Shown in pieces: positions 45,878 to 54,162 of a stretch of 64,000 bases of DNA. The stretch covers positions 620,001-684,000 of the forward strand of contig CAWGGX010000005.1 in NCBI GenBank assembly GCA_963822215.1, written 5' to 3'. Below the pieces are notes generated by a model. That model saw only the letters and a list, made by a program, of their open reading frames with translations. It was not told the origin of the DNA and ran no database searches. Position 1 is the first letter of the stretch. Each line of letters opens with the position of its first letter. A program made the translations under genes and the position numbers. The DNA comes from Roseiarcus sp963822215 (GTDB lineage Bacteria; Pseudomonadota; Alphaproteobacteria; Rhizobiales; Beijerinckiaceae).

Positions 45878-47949
45878 CCCGCGGTCCCAAGGACAGGCCC
45901 CGAAAATCCCCGTCCGGGAAGCCCGCCTCGGGCGTCGCGGCGCTCGCCTCGGCCCAGAAGGCGAGGGACGCCGCAGGCGCCGGCGCGGACGACGACCTTG
46001 ACGCGCTCGCCAAGTCGAACGATGTCGACGACCTCGACGCGTTCGGGCCGTCCGGCGCGCCGGACGGCTACTCGGTCCTCGCCGCGCTCGCCGACGCCGC
46101 GCTCGCCGAGGCGCTGCCAGGGAGGCTGCGCGCCCGGCTCAAGGCGGGGCAGCCGATCGCCGTGGTCGTCGCCGTGCCCGACGCCTCCTGGGTCGGGCCG
46201 GTCGCCGACGCGGTCAAGCGGCTGGCGCCGACCGCGAAGTGCTGCCCGCGCGACGGCTCGCTGCGCGGGCAGCACAAGCCAAGCTACGGCAACCCCGAGA
46301 CCGCCCTGGCGCTGGCCGACGGGCGCGCGGTCGTCGGCGTCGCCGCCGCGCCCGAGGCGGTGCTGCCGTCGGCCCTGGTCGCCTGCGCCGACGCGCGGGT
46401 CGCGCTCGCGCCGCCGTCCGGCAGGGCGCTGCGACGCATCCTGCGCAGGTTCATGCGCGCCCCGACGCCGCAGGGCCTCGGATCCGCGCCGTGCGCCGGG
46501 CTGACCTTCGACGAGATCGTCGCCTCCTTCAGGGCCGGGGCGACCGCGCGGGCGGTGCTCGCCGCCTTCGCGCGCGCGGCGGCCAGCAAGTCCTCGCCCG
46601 GCCCGGCGGACGCTACGCCGACGCTCGACGCCCTGCCGGGGTTCTCCGGCGAGGCGCGGGCTTGGGGCGAGGCGCTCGCCGAGGCGTTCGCCCTCTACCG
46701 GGCCGGCGTCGTGCCGTGGAGCGCCCTGCTGTCGGCGTCGGCGGCGGTGATCGCCGGGCCGCCCGGCACCGGCAAGACGGTCTTCGCGAAGTCGCTCGCG
46801 CGGTCGCTCAACGTGCCGCTCGTCGTCACGTCGGTCGGATCGTGGTTCGCCTCCTCGGACGGACATCTTGGAGACGTCATCAAGGCCATGCAAACGGCAT
46901 GGGACGCCGCGCGTGCCTCGGCGCCGGCGGTCTTCTTCGCCGACGAGCTGGATGCCCTCCCCTCCAGGTCCACGCTCAGCGCCCACGGGCGCGACTGGTG
47001 GTCGCCGGTCATCGCGCACGCCCTGACGCTGTTCGACGGCGCGGCGACGGACAGGACGGGCATCGTCCTGCTCGGTGCGACGAACTTCGGCGACCGCCTC
47101 GACGATGCGCTCGTCCGCCCCGGACGGTTCGAGAGGATCATCCAGGTCGGGCTTCCGACCGACGTCGACCTCGCCGAGATCGTCGAGTGGCACCTCGGCG
47201 GCGCGCTCGACATGGCGGACCTCCTGCCGGTCGTCCGCCTCGGGGCGGGCGCCACGGCGGCCATGGCGGCGATGTGGGCGCGCGAGGCTGCGGCCCTGGC
47301 CCGCAGGTCCCGACGGGCGGTCTCGGTCGCCGACGTCCTCGCCGCCGTCGCCCCGCCGGACGTCCGTTCCCCCGACGACCTCCGGAGGGCGGCGGTCCAT
47401 GAGGCCGGGCACTGCGTCGCGGCGCTCGCCACCGGACGCGGGGCCGCGTCGGCGTCGATCGTCGCCGTTGGCTCGTCCGGCGGACTGACCACGCTCGGAC
47501 CCGCCCCGTCGACGATGCCGACGGCGGAGCAGTACGACGACGCGATCGTCGTGGCGCTCGCGGCCCGGGCGGCGGAGGACGTGCTCTTCGGCGGGCCGAG
47601 CGCCGCGTCCGAGGCCGACCTCGCCCAGGCGACGGGGATGGCCGCCGCCATGCTGGCGAGCACCGGGCTCGCCGGCGGGCTCGCCTTCCTCGCGCCGAGC
47701 GCCGAGGCCCTCGCCCTCGTCCAGGGCGACCCGGCGCTGCGGCGCCAGGTCGAGCGCCGGCTCGCGCGGCTCTACGCCGAGGCGCGGACCCTGATCGAGG
47801 GCCGCCGCCGCGAGGTCGAGGCGGTCGCGTCCGCCCTCGTCCAGCGGCGGATGCTGAGCGGCGCCGAGATCGAGGCGCTGGCCGCCGGGGCGGCGGGACG
47901 CGCGCGCAGGTCCGCCCGGACGCGGACGGGAGGCGGCCATGAGGCATGA
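45874..47949 (+). CDS. FtsH-like AAA+/M41 metalloprotease (module B)
   Basis: 691 residues. AAA+: VIAGPPGTGKTVFAKSLARS, Walker B AVFFADELDALPSRSTLS, sensor region IVLLGATNFGDRLDDALVRP. M41: AAVHEAGHCVAALATGRG (HEAGH at 509-513), ASEADLAQAT with the third ligand Asp. The N-terminus has no transmembrane helices. Compared with module A the catalytic parts are most conserved, the N-terminal 60 residues least. Probably an active cytosolic protease acting with DUF6634. Confidence 0.85.
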   Translation: MTRGPKDRPRKSPSGKPASGVAALASAQKARDAAGAGADDDLDALAKSNDVDDLDAFGPSGAPDGYSVLAALADAALAEALPGRLRARLKAGQPIAVVVAVPDASWVGPVADAVKRLAPTAKCCPRDGSLRGQHKPSYGNPETALALADGRAVVGVAAAPEAVLPSALVACADARVALAPPSGRALRRILRRFMRAPTPQGLGSAPCAGLTFDEIVASFRAGATARAVLAAFARAAASKSSPGPADATPTLDALPGFSGEARAWGEALAEAFALYRAGVVPWSALLSASAAVIAGPPGTGKTVFAKSLARSLNVPLVVTSVGSWFASSDGHLGDVIKAMQTAWDAARASAPAVFFADELDALPSRSTLSAHGRDWWSPVIAHALTLFDGAATDRTGIVLLGATNFGDRLDDALVRPGRFERIIQVGLPTDVDLAEIVEWHLGGALDMADLLPVVRLGAGATAAMAAMWAREAAALARRSRRAVSVADVLAAVAPPDVRSPDDLRRAAVHEAGHCVAALATGRGAASASIVAVGSSGGLTTLGPAPSTMPTAEQYDDAIVVALAARAAEDVLFGGPSAASEADLAQATGMAAAMLASTGLAGGLAFLAPSAEALALVQGDPALRRQVERRLARLYAEARTLIEGRRREVEAVASALVQRRMLSGAEIEALAAGAAGRARRSARTRTGGGHEA

Positions 47950-48310
47950 CCGCGACCGCCTCGACGACCTGGTCGGCGCGCTCCTGAGGCTGCGGCGGAC
48001 GTCCGGCGGCGGCGCCTACGACGACGCGGTCGCCGCCGCGCGGGCCGCGGTCGCCCGCACGGTGCTCGACGACGCCGAGCGCCGGGTCGGGGTCGCGCGC
48101 CCGGCGCCGCGGTCCTGGCCGTCCACCGGCGGGGAAGGGCGGCCCGACGGGCCGGTCCGCGCGCAGGGAATCCGGGGGCGCTCCAGGGGCGAAAACGACG
48201 CCCCTGGAGCGCCCGAGCCGGAATCCGGCGCGGCGCGGCGGAGGGGCAAGAAACGCCCTGTACTTCCTTGTTCCGGCGACGGAATCCGCCGCCGCCGGAC
48301 CCCCGATTGA
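47939..48310 (+). CDS. small protein downstream of protease (module B)
   Basis: 123 residues, ATG 47939 overlapping the protease end by 11 bases. It shares the LDDLVGALLRLRRTSGGGAY and AVAAARAAVARTVLDDAERR blocks with module A. The C-terminal half is Arg/Gly-rich, contains the hairpin at 48181, and is probably not conserved. Confidence 0.55.
   Translation: MRHDRDRLDDLVGALLRLRRTSGGGAYDDAVAAARAAVARTVLDDAERRVGVARPAPRSWPSTGGEGRPDGPVRAQGIRGRSRGENDAPGAPEPESGAARRRGKKRPVLPCSGDGIRRRRTPD
48181..48209 (+). terminator. strong hairpin inside module B
   Basis: CTCCAGGGGCG / CGCCCCTGGAG with a 7-base loop, at the same relative position as 34346-34380 but of different sequence. It lies between the protease part and the Xis-recombinase part. 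Confidence 0.5.
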
Positions 48311-48332
48311 CACGGACGAGAAGGAGACAATC

Positions 48333-48728
48333 ATGGACGCCATGAACACCAAACCAGCCCCCGTCCCGCGCCGGGTGGCCATGCGGCCCGACCCGGCCCA
48401 GTGGTCGCCCGACGAGGTGATGTCGCTCATCGAGGCCGCGGCCCTCTACTTCCCGGACGGGCCGCTCTCGATCACCAGCCTGCGCAACGCGGTCAGGAAG
48501 GGCGATCTCGGCATCTCGGTCGTGGCCGGCAAGTACTTCACCACGCCGGCGGCGATCGCCGAGATGCTGCGCCCGACGCCGCACGGACTCCCCGAGGGCG
48601 CCGCCGCCGGGGCCGACCCGCCCGGGGTCCGGATGGCGAGGCCGCCGCCGAAGCCGGTGCGGGCCCGGGCGGGTCGCAACCGCCTGAAGCTTGAGGCGGC
48701 GCTCGCCCGCAGCCCCGTCCAGCGCTGA
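48333..48728 (+). CDS. excisionase-like HTH protein (module B)
   Basis: 131 residues, AAGGAGA upstream. WSPDEVMSLIEAAALYFPDG, PLSITSLRNAVRKGDLGISV and VAGKYFTTPAAIAEMLRP match the HTH pattern of the module A protein. The C-terminal basic tail (RARAGRNRLKLEAALARSPV) may contact DNA. Confidence 0.65.
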   Translation: MDAMNTKPAPVPRRVAMRPDPAQWSPDEVMSLIEAAALYFPDGPLSITSLRNAVRKGDLGISVVAGKYFTTPAAIAEMLRPTPHGLPEGAAAGADPPGVRMARPPPKPVRARAGRNRLKLEAALARSPVQR

Positions 48729-48835
48729 GCGGACGGGCCGACCCGCGCCGACGAAGGAACCGAAGCCGATCCGCCCCCGCGCCGCCGGGGGCGGAAACGG
48801 CGCCCCTCCGCCCGCAGACACGAAGGAAAAATCCC

Positions 48836-50365
48836 ATGGACCGGTTTCCCGACCACGATCCCGACCACGACCACGATCCCGGCGCGGCGCCTGCGCAGGT
48901 TCCGATCGCCTTCCACGCCGACGTGCCGGACCACGTCCTCGCGCGCATCTCCGGCGTCCCCACCTACACGCCGGAGAACGCGCCGGTGTTCGGGCTCGAC
49001 GAGAAGGTGACGAGGACGCCCGCGCTCAAGCTCAGGGCCTCCCGGGTCGAGGGCGGCGAGGCGACCTGGACGGTCGTCGACAGCCTCTCGAAGGAGCACC
49101 GCGTCGCGCTCGGCGAGCGGAAGGCGCGGGTCCGGCTGTCGACCGGACTCCCCGAGTCCGACCGCGCGGCCGCGCTCGACATGCTGGTCGCCTACACGAA
49201 GGACAAGCGCTCCCGCGTCATGGCGCACCTGCGCCCGGCCGACATCCCGCTCGGGGCGATCCTCCTCTGCTACCAGGACCACCTCGACTTCGGGGCGCAC
49301 AGGCTCAGGCCCGGCACCGTCAACACGTACTCGAAGAAGCTGGCGCCGCTCGGGGAGTTCTTCGGCATGACCCCGCTCGGGGCGCTGACCCCGAAGATGG
49401 AGAAGGACTTCGAGGCCTGGCGGGCGGCCCAGAGCGTGCGCGGGCTCGGCGCGAAGGCGATCACCCAGAGCGAGGTCGCGGCGGAGATCGCCGCCCTGCG
49501 CCAGGCGATCAACCACCTGCGCAAGGGGACGCAGATCAACCTCAACATCGTGCACTACATGCCGCGCCGGGACACCCCGCCGGTCGTGTGGTGGAAGCGG
49601 AGCGAGGTCGCGCGCTACCTGTGGGCCTGCCGCGGGCGGGTCTCGACGCCGGTCCTGGACGGCGACGGCGCCGAGGCCGGCCAGCGCTGGATGGTGTGGC
49701 GCGACGTCGACCCGACGCTGACCGGGCCCGAGGGCGACCGCCGGGTGCTGCGCCCGCCTGAGGAGGTCGAGCGGCGCAGGGCCGAGGCCCGCCGGGTCCG
49801 GCTCGGCATCTACGCGCCCTCGCGCGCCAAGGTGCTGATCGACACGGTCTACGCCGACGAGAACGGGCGGGCCTACGTCAGCCTGATCGAGGGCGCGGTG
49901 CGGCGCATGCCGATCGGCCCGGACGACAGCACCAAGCGGCGCCCGCCCGCGCCGCTCGGCCCGAAGCTGAGGCTCCTGGTCGCGGCCTGGGCGCGGCTCG
50001 ACGCGGCGCCGAACGGCTTCCGCGCCAACCGCTCCCAGCACCTCGTCCACCAGCCCGACGGGTCGCCGTGCTCGACTTCGCTGATGGCCGTCATCCGGAA
50101 CGAGGTGCTCGCCGACTGCGGGGTCAGGAAGCGCGCCGGCGCCAACGTGCTCAGGCACACCGCGGCGATGTGGATGAAGATCGAGGGCGTCTCGGCCTGG
50201 ATCGCCGCCGACTTCCTCGGCTGCTCGACCGAGGTGCTGGTCGAGCGCTACGGTACCTGGGACAACCTGGGGCTCTACGAGGCGGCCCAGGCGCTGTGCC
50301 GGGGCGCCAAGCAGAAGGCGGCCATGGCCCGGGCGGAGGCCGACGGCGTGCTGCACCTGATGTGA
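48836..50365 (+). CDS. tyrosine recombinase (module B)
   Basis: 509 residues. The N-terminus is Asp/His-rich (PDHDPDHDHDP). The middle has a SAM-like core-binding part (LLCYQDHLDFGAHRLRPGTV, NTYSKKLAPLGEFF). The C-terminal catalytic motif is LRHTAAMWMKIEGVSAWIAA with DFLGCSTEVLVERYGTW: box II Arg present (NVLR, with Asn where His is usual), LGH-type motif changed to LGC, and Tyr nucleophile in ERYG. So it is a divergent but plausibly active integrase, better preserved than the module A enzyme. A related 3' end is repeated at 51055. Confidence 0.7.
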   Translation: MDRFPDHDPDHDHDPGAAPAQVPIAFHADVPDHVLARISGVPTYTPENAPVFGLDEKVTRTPALKLRASRVEGGEATWTVVDSLSKEHRVALGERKARVRLSTGLPESDRAAALDMLVAYTKDKRSRVMAHLRPADIPLGAILLCYQDHLDFGAHRLRPGTVNTYSKKLAPLGEFFGMTPLGALTPKMEKDFEAWRAAQSVRGLGAKAITQSEVAAEIAALRQAINHLRKGTQINLNIVHYMPRRDTPPVVWWKRSEVARYLWACRGRVSTPVLDGDGAEAGQRWMVWRDVDPTLTGPEGDRRVLRPPEEVERRRAEARRVRLGIYAPSRAKVLIDTVYADENGRAYVSLIEGAVRRMPIGPDDSTKRRPPAPLGPKLRLLVAAWARLDAAPNGFRANRSQHLVHQPDGSPCSTSLMAVIRNEVLADCGVRKRAGANVLRHTAAMWMKIEGVSAWIAADFLGCSTEVLVERYGTWDNLGLYEAAQALCRGAKQKAAMARAEADGVLHLM

Positions 50366-50370
50366 CGAGG

Positions 50371-50395
50371 CCCGGCGGGGCTGGACCCCGCCGGG
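50371..50395 (+). terminator. hairpin after module B recombinase
   Basis: CCCGGCGGGG / CCCCGCCGGG with a 5-base loop, 6 bases after the stop codon; no T-run. Confidence 0.55.
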
Positions 50396-50482
50396 CGACC
50401 GTGATCCAAGGGAAGATCAAAGGCCCACATGGCAGTGCAGACGATGCCCCGCCATGGACGCCCGCCCGCGCGGCAGCGCCGT

Positions 50483-50875
50483 TCAGAGTCCGGCGAATAT
50501 CGCGCGAACGGCGTCGTGCGGGGTCATGTTGTCGAGTTCGTGGAGCACCCGCCCGGTCAGGACTTGCTCGCGGATTTCGACCAGTCCCGTACTGTGGTTG
50601 TACGCCATGGCATAGTCCTCCAGGACATCCGGGCCGCGGCGGCGCGGCGGCGTTCCGTCGGGGTACGCGGGGGTGCAGACGGAGAACCACAGGACGTTGG
50701 CCAGCCTGCCCGCGTACTGCTTGATGCTGATCGACCCGGGGTCGGCGCGCCAGACCACGCCCCCGAGCATGGTCAGGCAGACGGCTTCGACGTCCGTCGC
50801 GTGGTGGTGGGCGCGCTCCATCACTCCTTGCGCGTATTGGTGGAGCGTGGCGACGTCTTCGGCGGTGATTGGCAT
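50483..50875 (-). CDS. hypothetical protein, 130 aa
   Basis: Acidic protein: MPITAEDVATLHQYAQGVME, RAHHHATDVEAVCLTMLGGV, QYAGRLANVLWFSVCTPAYP and YNHSTGLVEIREQVLTGRVL. It has GGAGACT about seven bases upstream of ATG 50875. No known domain. It lies between the recombinase B gene and a remnant of a related recombinase, so it is probably cassette cargo. Confidence 0.6.
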   Translation of the reverse strand: MPITAEDVATLHQYAQGVMERAHHHATDVEAVCLTMLGGVVWRADPGSISIKQYAGRLANVLWFSVCTPAYPDGTPPRRRGPDVLEDYAMAYNHSTGLVEIREQVLTGRVLHELDNMTPHDAVRAIFAGL

Positions 50876-51054
50876 TTCTTAGTCTCCAAATGATTTTGCG
50901 CCCCGCAATCGATCGAGGGCGGCGTCACTTTCGTCCCGCCCCGCCGATGGAGCAAGCGGTTTATCGGGCCCGCGGATAAATATTCCGCTTGCCGTTCAAC
51001 GGCTTCGCCGATACGCGCGCGCGTTTTGACCAGCAAGTTCCTGACCATGCCGGA

Positions 51055-51184
51055 CGGTGGAGGAGCGCTGCGGCGCCCGGGACAACCCGGGGCCCTGCGA
51101 GGCCGCCGAGGCGCTGTGCCGGGGCGCCAAGCAGGAGTCCGCCATGGCCCGGGCCGAGGCCGACGGCGTGCTGCACCCGATGTG
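51055..51184 (+). pseudogene. 3' remnant of a module-B-like recombinase
   Basis: The end of the recombinase B gene is repeated with many changes: EALCRGAKQESAMARAEADG and VLHPM with the stop at 51182-51184, 819 bases after the intact stop. It is only about 43 codons long. The divergence shows that it is the tail of a third, lost module, not a fresh duplication. Confidence 0.75.
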
Positions 51185-51186
51185 AC

Positions 51187-51221
51187 GAGGCGCCCGCCGG
51201 CAGACCGCCGGCGGGCGCCTC
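51187..51221. terminator. bidirectional hairpin
   Basis: Perfect 14-bp inverted repeat GAGGCGCCCGCCGG / CCGGCGGGCGCCTC with a 7-base loop, between the recombinase remnant (plus) and the HEPN gene (minus), two convergent units. Confidence 0.6.
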
Positions 51222-52572
51222 AGTCCGCGAGCCACTCCAGGAAGGCCTCCGGATCGTCCTCTCCGCCCGCGGAGGCGTAGCGGTCCAACTGCAACGCGTA
51301 GGAGCCGACCACGTTCGTGGCGAAGTTGGCGGCGAGGGCCCGGTCGAGCCGCAGGTTCTCGTCCAGTCCGAGCAGGGAGCCGTGCGCGAGTTGCGAGCGG
51401 TGGCCCCAGAGGCGCTCGACGACCCGCTCCAGCGTCGTCCCGTCCCCGGTCATCGCGTCCTTCACGCCCATCCGGAACAGCCGCGCGGCCAGCATCGCGA
51501 TGCCGCGTTCCTCGCCGGCGCGGGTCAGGACGTCGAGCGCCATGACATAGTTGACCAGCGCCGCGAAGTCGGCCTCGCCGGCGCAGGCCAGCCCGTAGAG
51601 GGAAAGCGCGTTGACCCAGCGGTCCGACAGCTTCGGGCAGCCGCGGTCCGCGTCGGGCTCCGGGCGCAGGTAGAGCGCGATCCGCGCGCCGGCGCAGCGC
51701 CGGAAATCGGCGCTGTCCTCGACCACCGCCGCGGCCATGCCGGGCTCGCCGCCGAGGCCGCGCCAATTCAGCGCGAACCCGTGCGTCGGATCCCGCCCTT
51801 CGGACTGGACGAGCCGGTCGACGGCGAGCGGAGGCCCGTGGTCGCGCGCCAGTCCGATGCGGGCGTTCTCCGGGGCGCCCACGACGACGCGCACGGCGTC
51901 GACCGCCGCCCGCGCCGCGACCAGCGCGCGGCGGGCCGACTCGTCCGGCTCGCACCCGTCGACCTCGACGCAGGCGACCCACTGGTCCGGCTGGACGCTT
52001 GCGGCGACGGCGCGCGCGATCGGATCCTGCACGGAGTCCGGCGCGTCGCCGCGCCACAGCGCCTCGACGGAGTCCAGGAGCGGCGACCTCTCCCCCCGCC
52101 GCGCTTCGACGGCGGCGAACCAGTCCTGCCGGGGAAGGAAGCGGACGGGCCCGACGTCGAACGGCACGGCGTCCTGCCGGACGAACAGCCAGGCCGGCAA
52201 ATAATGCATGAGGCATGTCCTGCCCGCCTCCAGCCTGGCGCGGAGGGCCTCCCTGAACTTGACCCAGTCCTTCCGTTCGGAGTCCCGGCCCAGCGACGGC
52301 AGCATCTCCCCGAGTGTGATGTTGGCGGCAAGGAACGCGGACTTCTCGGAGACCGACCGCGCCCGGGCCTTGTCGACCCGGCGGAACCCCTCGGCAAGCT
52401 CCGCCAGGGCCTCGATCCCCGCCCGGCTGGTGCGGTACGACCCCTCGGCGGCGAGGCCCATGATGGAAGGAGCCAACAGTCGGCCCTCGCGCCGCCAGTC
52501 GTCGAACGGGCGCCGCTGCATCGCGAGGGTCTCGGCGACCGCCGTCCTCAGGAGCTTCTTGAAGTCGGGCAT
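51220..52572 (-). CDS. HEPN (Apea-like) domain protein
   Basis: 450 residues from ATG 52572 (MPDFKKLLRTAVAETLAMQR). The N-terminal two thirds have no known domain. The C-terminal part has the Apea-like HEPN pattern: YVMALDVLTRAGEERGIAML, RLFRMGVKDAMTGDGTTLER and VVERLWGHRSQLAHGSLLGL, with the RxxxxH motif RSQLAH. HEPN proteins are commonly RNases that cause abortive infection or act as toxins. A single gene with no clear partner, following the remnant of a recombinase module. Confidence 0.7.
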   Translation of the reverse strand: MPDFKKLLRTAVAETLAMQRRPFDDWRREGRLLAPSIMGLAAEGSYRTSRAGIEALAELAEGFRRVDKARARSVSEKSAFLAANITLGEMLPSLGRDSERKDWVKFREALRARLEAGRTCLMHYLPAWLFVRQDAVPFDVGPVRFLPRQDWFAAVEARRGERSPLLDSVEALWRGDAPDSVQDPIARAVAASVQPDQWVACVEVDGCEPDESARRALVAARAAVDAVRVVVGAPENARIGLARDHGPPLAVDRLVQSEGRDPTHGFALNWRGLGGEPGMAAAVVEDSADFRRCAGARIALYLRPEPDADRGCPKLSDRWVNALSLYGLACAGEADFAALVNYVMALDVLTRAGEERGIAMLAARLFRMGVKDAMTGDGTTLERVVERLWGHRSQLAHGSLLGLDENLRLDRALAANFATNVVGSYALQLDRYASAGGEDDPEAFLEWLAD

Positions 52573-52731
52573 GTCGCCTGCGGTGGCACAGGTTCGTCGC
52601 GGCGTAAAGGCGGCGAATCCGGGCCGAGGATCGGGCTTCCGGTCCATGGTGCCCGCCGCCTCGGGCGCCATTGCGCCGGGCGACTCCCCAAGCGCACCCA
52701 GCGACATCAAGGAGTTATGTCCGGAAAGGGC

Positions 52732-52841
52732 TGGCGGAAGGAGCGGGATTCGCCGGGCGCCAGAAAAAAGCGACTCCGGAGATAACGCCAACGATTCCAA
52801 CGCGTTGGGCGGAAAGGGGATGGCGGAAGGAGTGGGATTCG
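52732..52841. repeat. direct repeat resembling a tRNA-Ser 3' end
   Basis: GGCGGAAGGAGCGGGATTCG (52733-52752) and GGCGGAAGGAGTGGGATTCG (52822-52841), one mismatch, 89 bases apart, each preceded by T. Read on the minus strand they give CGAATCCCACTCCTTCCGCC then A, the T-arm and acceptor end of a serine-type tRNA with CCA. No complete cloverleaf is present. The second copy continues into a GGGATT / AATCCC hairpin. Confidence 0.5.
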
Positions 52842-52886
52842 AAAATCCCCCTTCCGTCGCCGTTCGTTACGAATGTTAGCGCCGCC

Positions 52887-52917
52887 TGTCAACATATTGC
52901 ATCTGGTGTCAACATAT
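52887..52917. promoter_or_regulatory. direct repeat TGTCAACATAT (two copies)
   Basis: TGTCAACATAT at 52887-52897 and 52907-52917, exactly 20 bases apart (two helical turns). On the minus strand each contains TTGACA, so it could be overlapping -35 elements or a regulator site in front of the HEPN gene. Confidence 0.45.
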
Positions 52918-53018
52918 GGCCTGCCCGGACGCCCGGCGGCGGCCCTCCCCGCGGCGCCCCGCAGGACGCGACGGAAAGGCGGCGGACGCCATGGAAAGGC
53001 ACGGCCCGCCATCCGGGC

Positions 53019-53678
53019 CTACCGGGCGGAAGCCCCCGCCGGCGGGCCGCCGCGGGGGGCAGGATGGTTGGCGAGGAGCAGCTTGCGCATGTCCTCCAGC
53101 GCGGGCGACCGCCCGACCACGGCGCGCCCGACTCGTCCGGCGAGCCAGGCGGCGGCCTCCGGGTCGGCCCGGTTCCAGCCGGCGTAGCCGGCGAACCGCT
53201 TTGCCAGGTCGGCGAGCGAGGCGACGGCGCCGCCGCTCGCCGCGACGATCCGGTCCGGGGGCTCCAGGAAGCCGCGCGGGGACCGGTCCCACGGGGCGGG
53301 CTCGGCGAGGAGGAGCGCGCCCGGCGGCGCGCCCGCCATGTCGGCGAGCCGGGCGGCGACCAGCGCCCCGAGCCGCGGCAGGACCGGCACGACCCGGACG
53401 CGGCGCGCCAGGACCTCGCCGGCGCCGCCGCCCTCGGGGACGAGCCGCACGCCCGCCAGCCCCTCGGGGCGCCAGTCGGCGACGGTCAAGCGGGCCATCT
53501 CCTTCACCCTGGCGCCGGCCAGCCAGGCGAGGCCGCAGGCCGCGGCCATGCGGCGCGCGTCGACCGGGTCCATCGCCCGGCGGCGCGGCAGGCCCGGCGC
53601 GCGGACCCCGGGCGCGGCCCAGGCGGCGGCGTCGAGCAGGCGGAGGATGGAATCGAGGTCGGGCTCGGGGCAGCGCAT
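53019..53678 (-). CDS. tyrosine-recombinase-like protein, probably damaged
   Basis: 219 residues. The part AAACGLAWLAGARVKEMARL, TVADWRPEGLAGVRLVPEG resembles the start of the integrase catalytic domain (ArgI region). No HxxR box or clear nucleophile Tyr is visible. A protein-like upstream piece in another frame (MAQIRSLPDLRPAAIEIFGD, from 53904) suggests that the original gene was longer and is now frameshifted. Confidence 0.4.
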   Translation of the reverse strand: MRCPEPDLDSILRLLDAAAWAAPGVRAPGLPRRRAMDPVDARRMAAACGLAWLAGARVKEMARLTVADWRPEGLAGVRLVPEGGGAGEVLARRVRVVPVLPRLGALVAARLADMAGAPPGALLLAEPAPWDRSPRGFLEPPDRIVAASGGAVASLADLAKRFAGYAGWNRADPEAAAWLAGRVGRAVVGRSPALEDMRKLLLANHPAPRGGPPAGASAR

Positions 53679-54162
53679 GGCCCGAGGCTGCCCGTCCCGG
53701 CTTTCGCGCGGCTTGCGCTTCGGGGAACCCCCGGCGCGAACCGGGCGCGGATCCGCGCAGGGCCCGCCCGACTCGGGCCGACGAGGCGCGCGCGGGGCGG
53801 AAAGGGCCGTCGGCGCCCCGGACGGAAAATACTTTCAGCCCTTCGTCACCGAAAATTTCGATGGCCGCGGGCCGCAAATCCGGGAGACTTCGGATTTGCG
53901 CCATGCGGAAATTCGATCCGTCCGGAACGGGCCGCGAGGCGCGCCGCCGCGCGCAAAGCCATTGGAGGTCGATGACGTTCCTTGGCCGCGCCGCAAAGGA
54001 CCGTCGCCGAAATCATTGCCGCGGCGCCGTCTCGACCGCCGGGGCGGCGCCCGCCCGTCCGTGGAGTCCCCCGTCCGTCGCGACGAGGGAGCGGGCAGTT
54101 AAGCTTCCGGCACCGCCACCGAAGCGCGGCTCAGCCGGACCCGGTGCCGAAGCCTCCGCGCG
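53679..54162. other. decayed GC-rich DNA
   Basis: About 480 bases; apart from the short minus-strand start near 53904 I see nothing supported. Long overlapping frames here are Arg/Pro/Gly-rich chance frames. Confidence 0.4.

Larger units (their letters stand above)
45109..50365. mobile_element. module B: leader, DUF6634, FtsH-like protease, Xis-like, tyrosine recombinase
   Basis: Second copy of the module A gene order, beginning about 70 bases after qatD. Similarity starts at GATCTTTCCGCTTGACTC and includes the promoter and leader hairpin. Nucleotide similarity is high in the leader, DUF6634 and protease genes and falls off in the Xis-like and recombinase genes. The protease is 691 residues here against 677 in A. 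Confidence 0.75.

Noticed and set aside
45832..50356. Long minus-strand frames opposite module B (702 and 636 codons)
   Set aside because: Same reason: they mirror the protease and recombinase genes and show no homology-like blocks.
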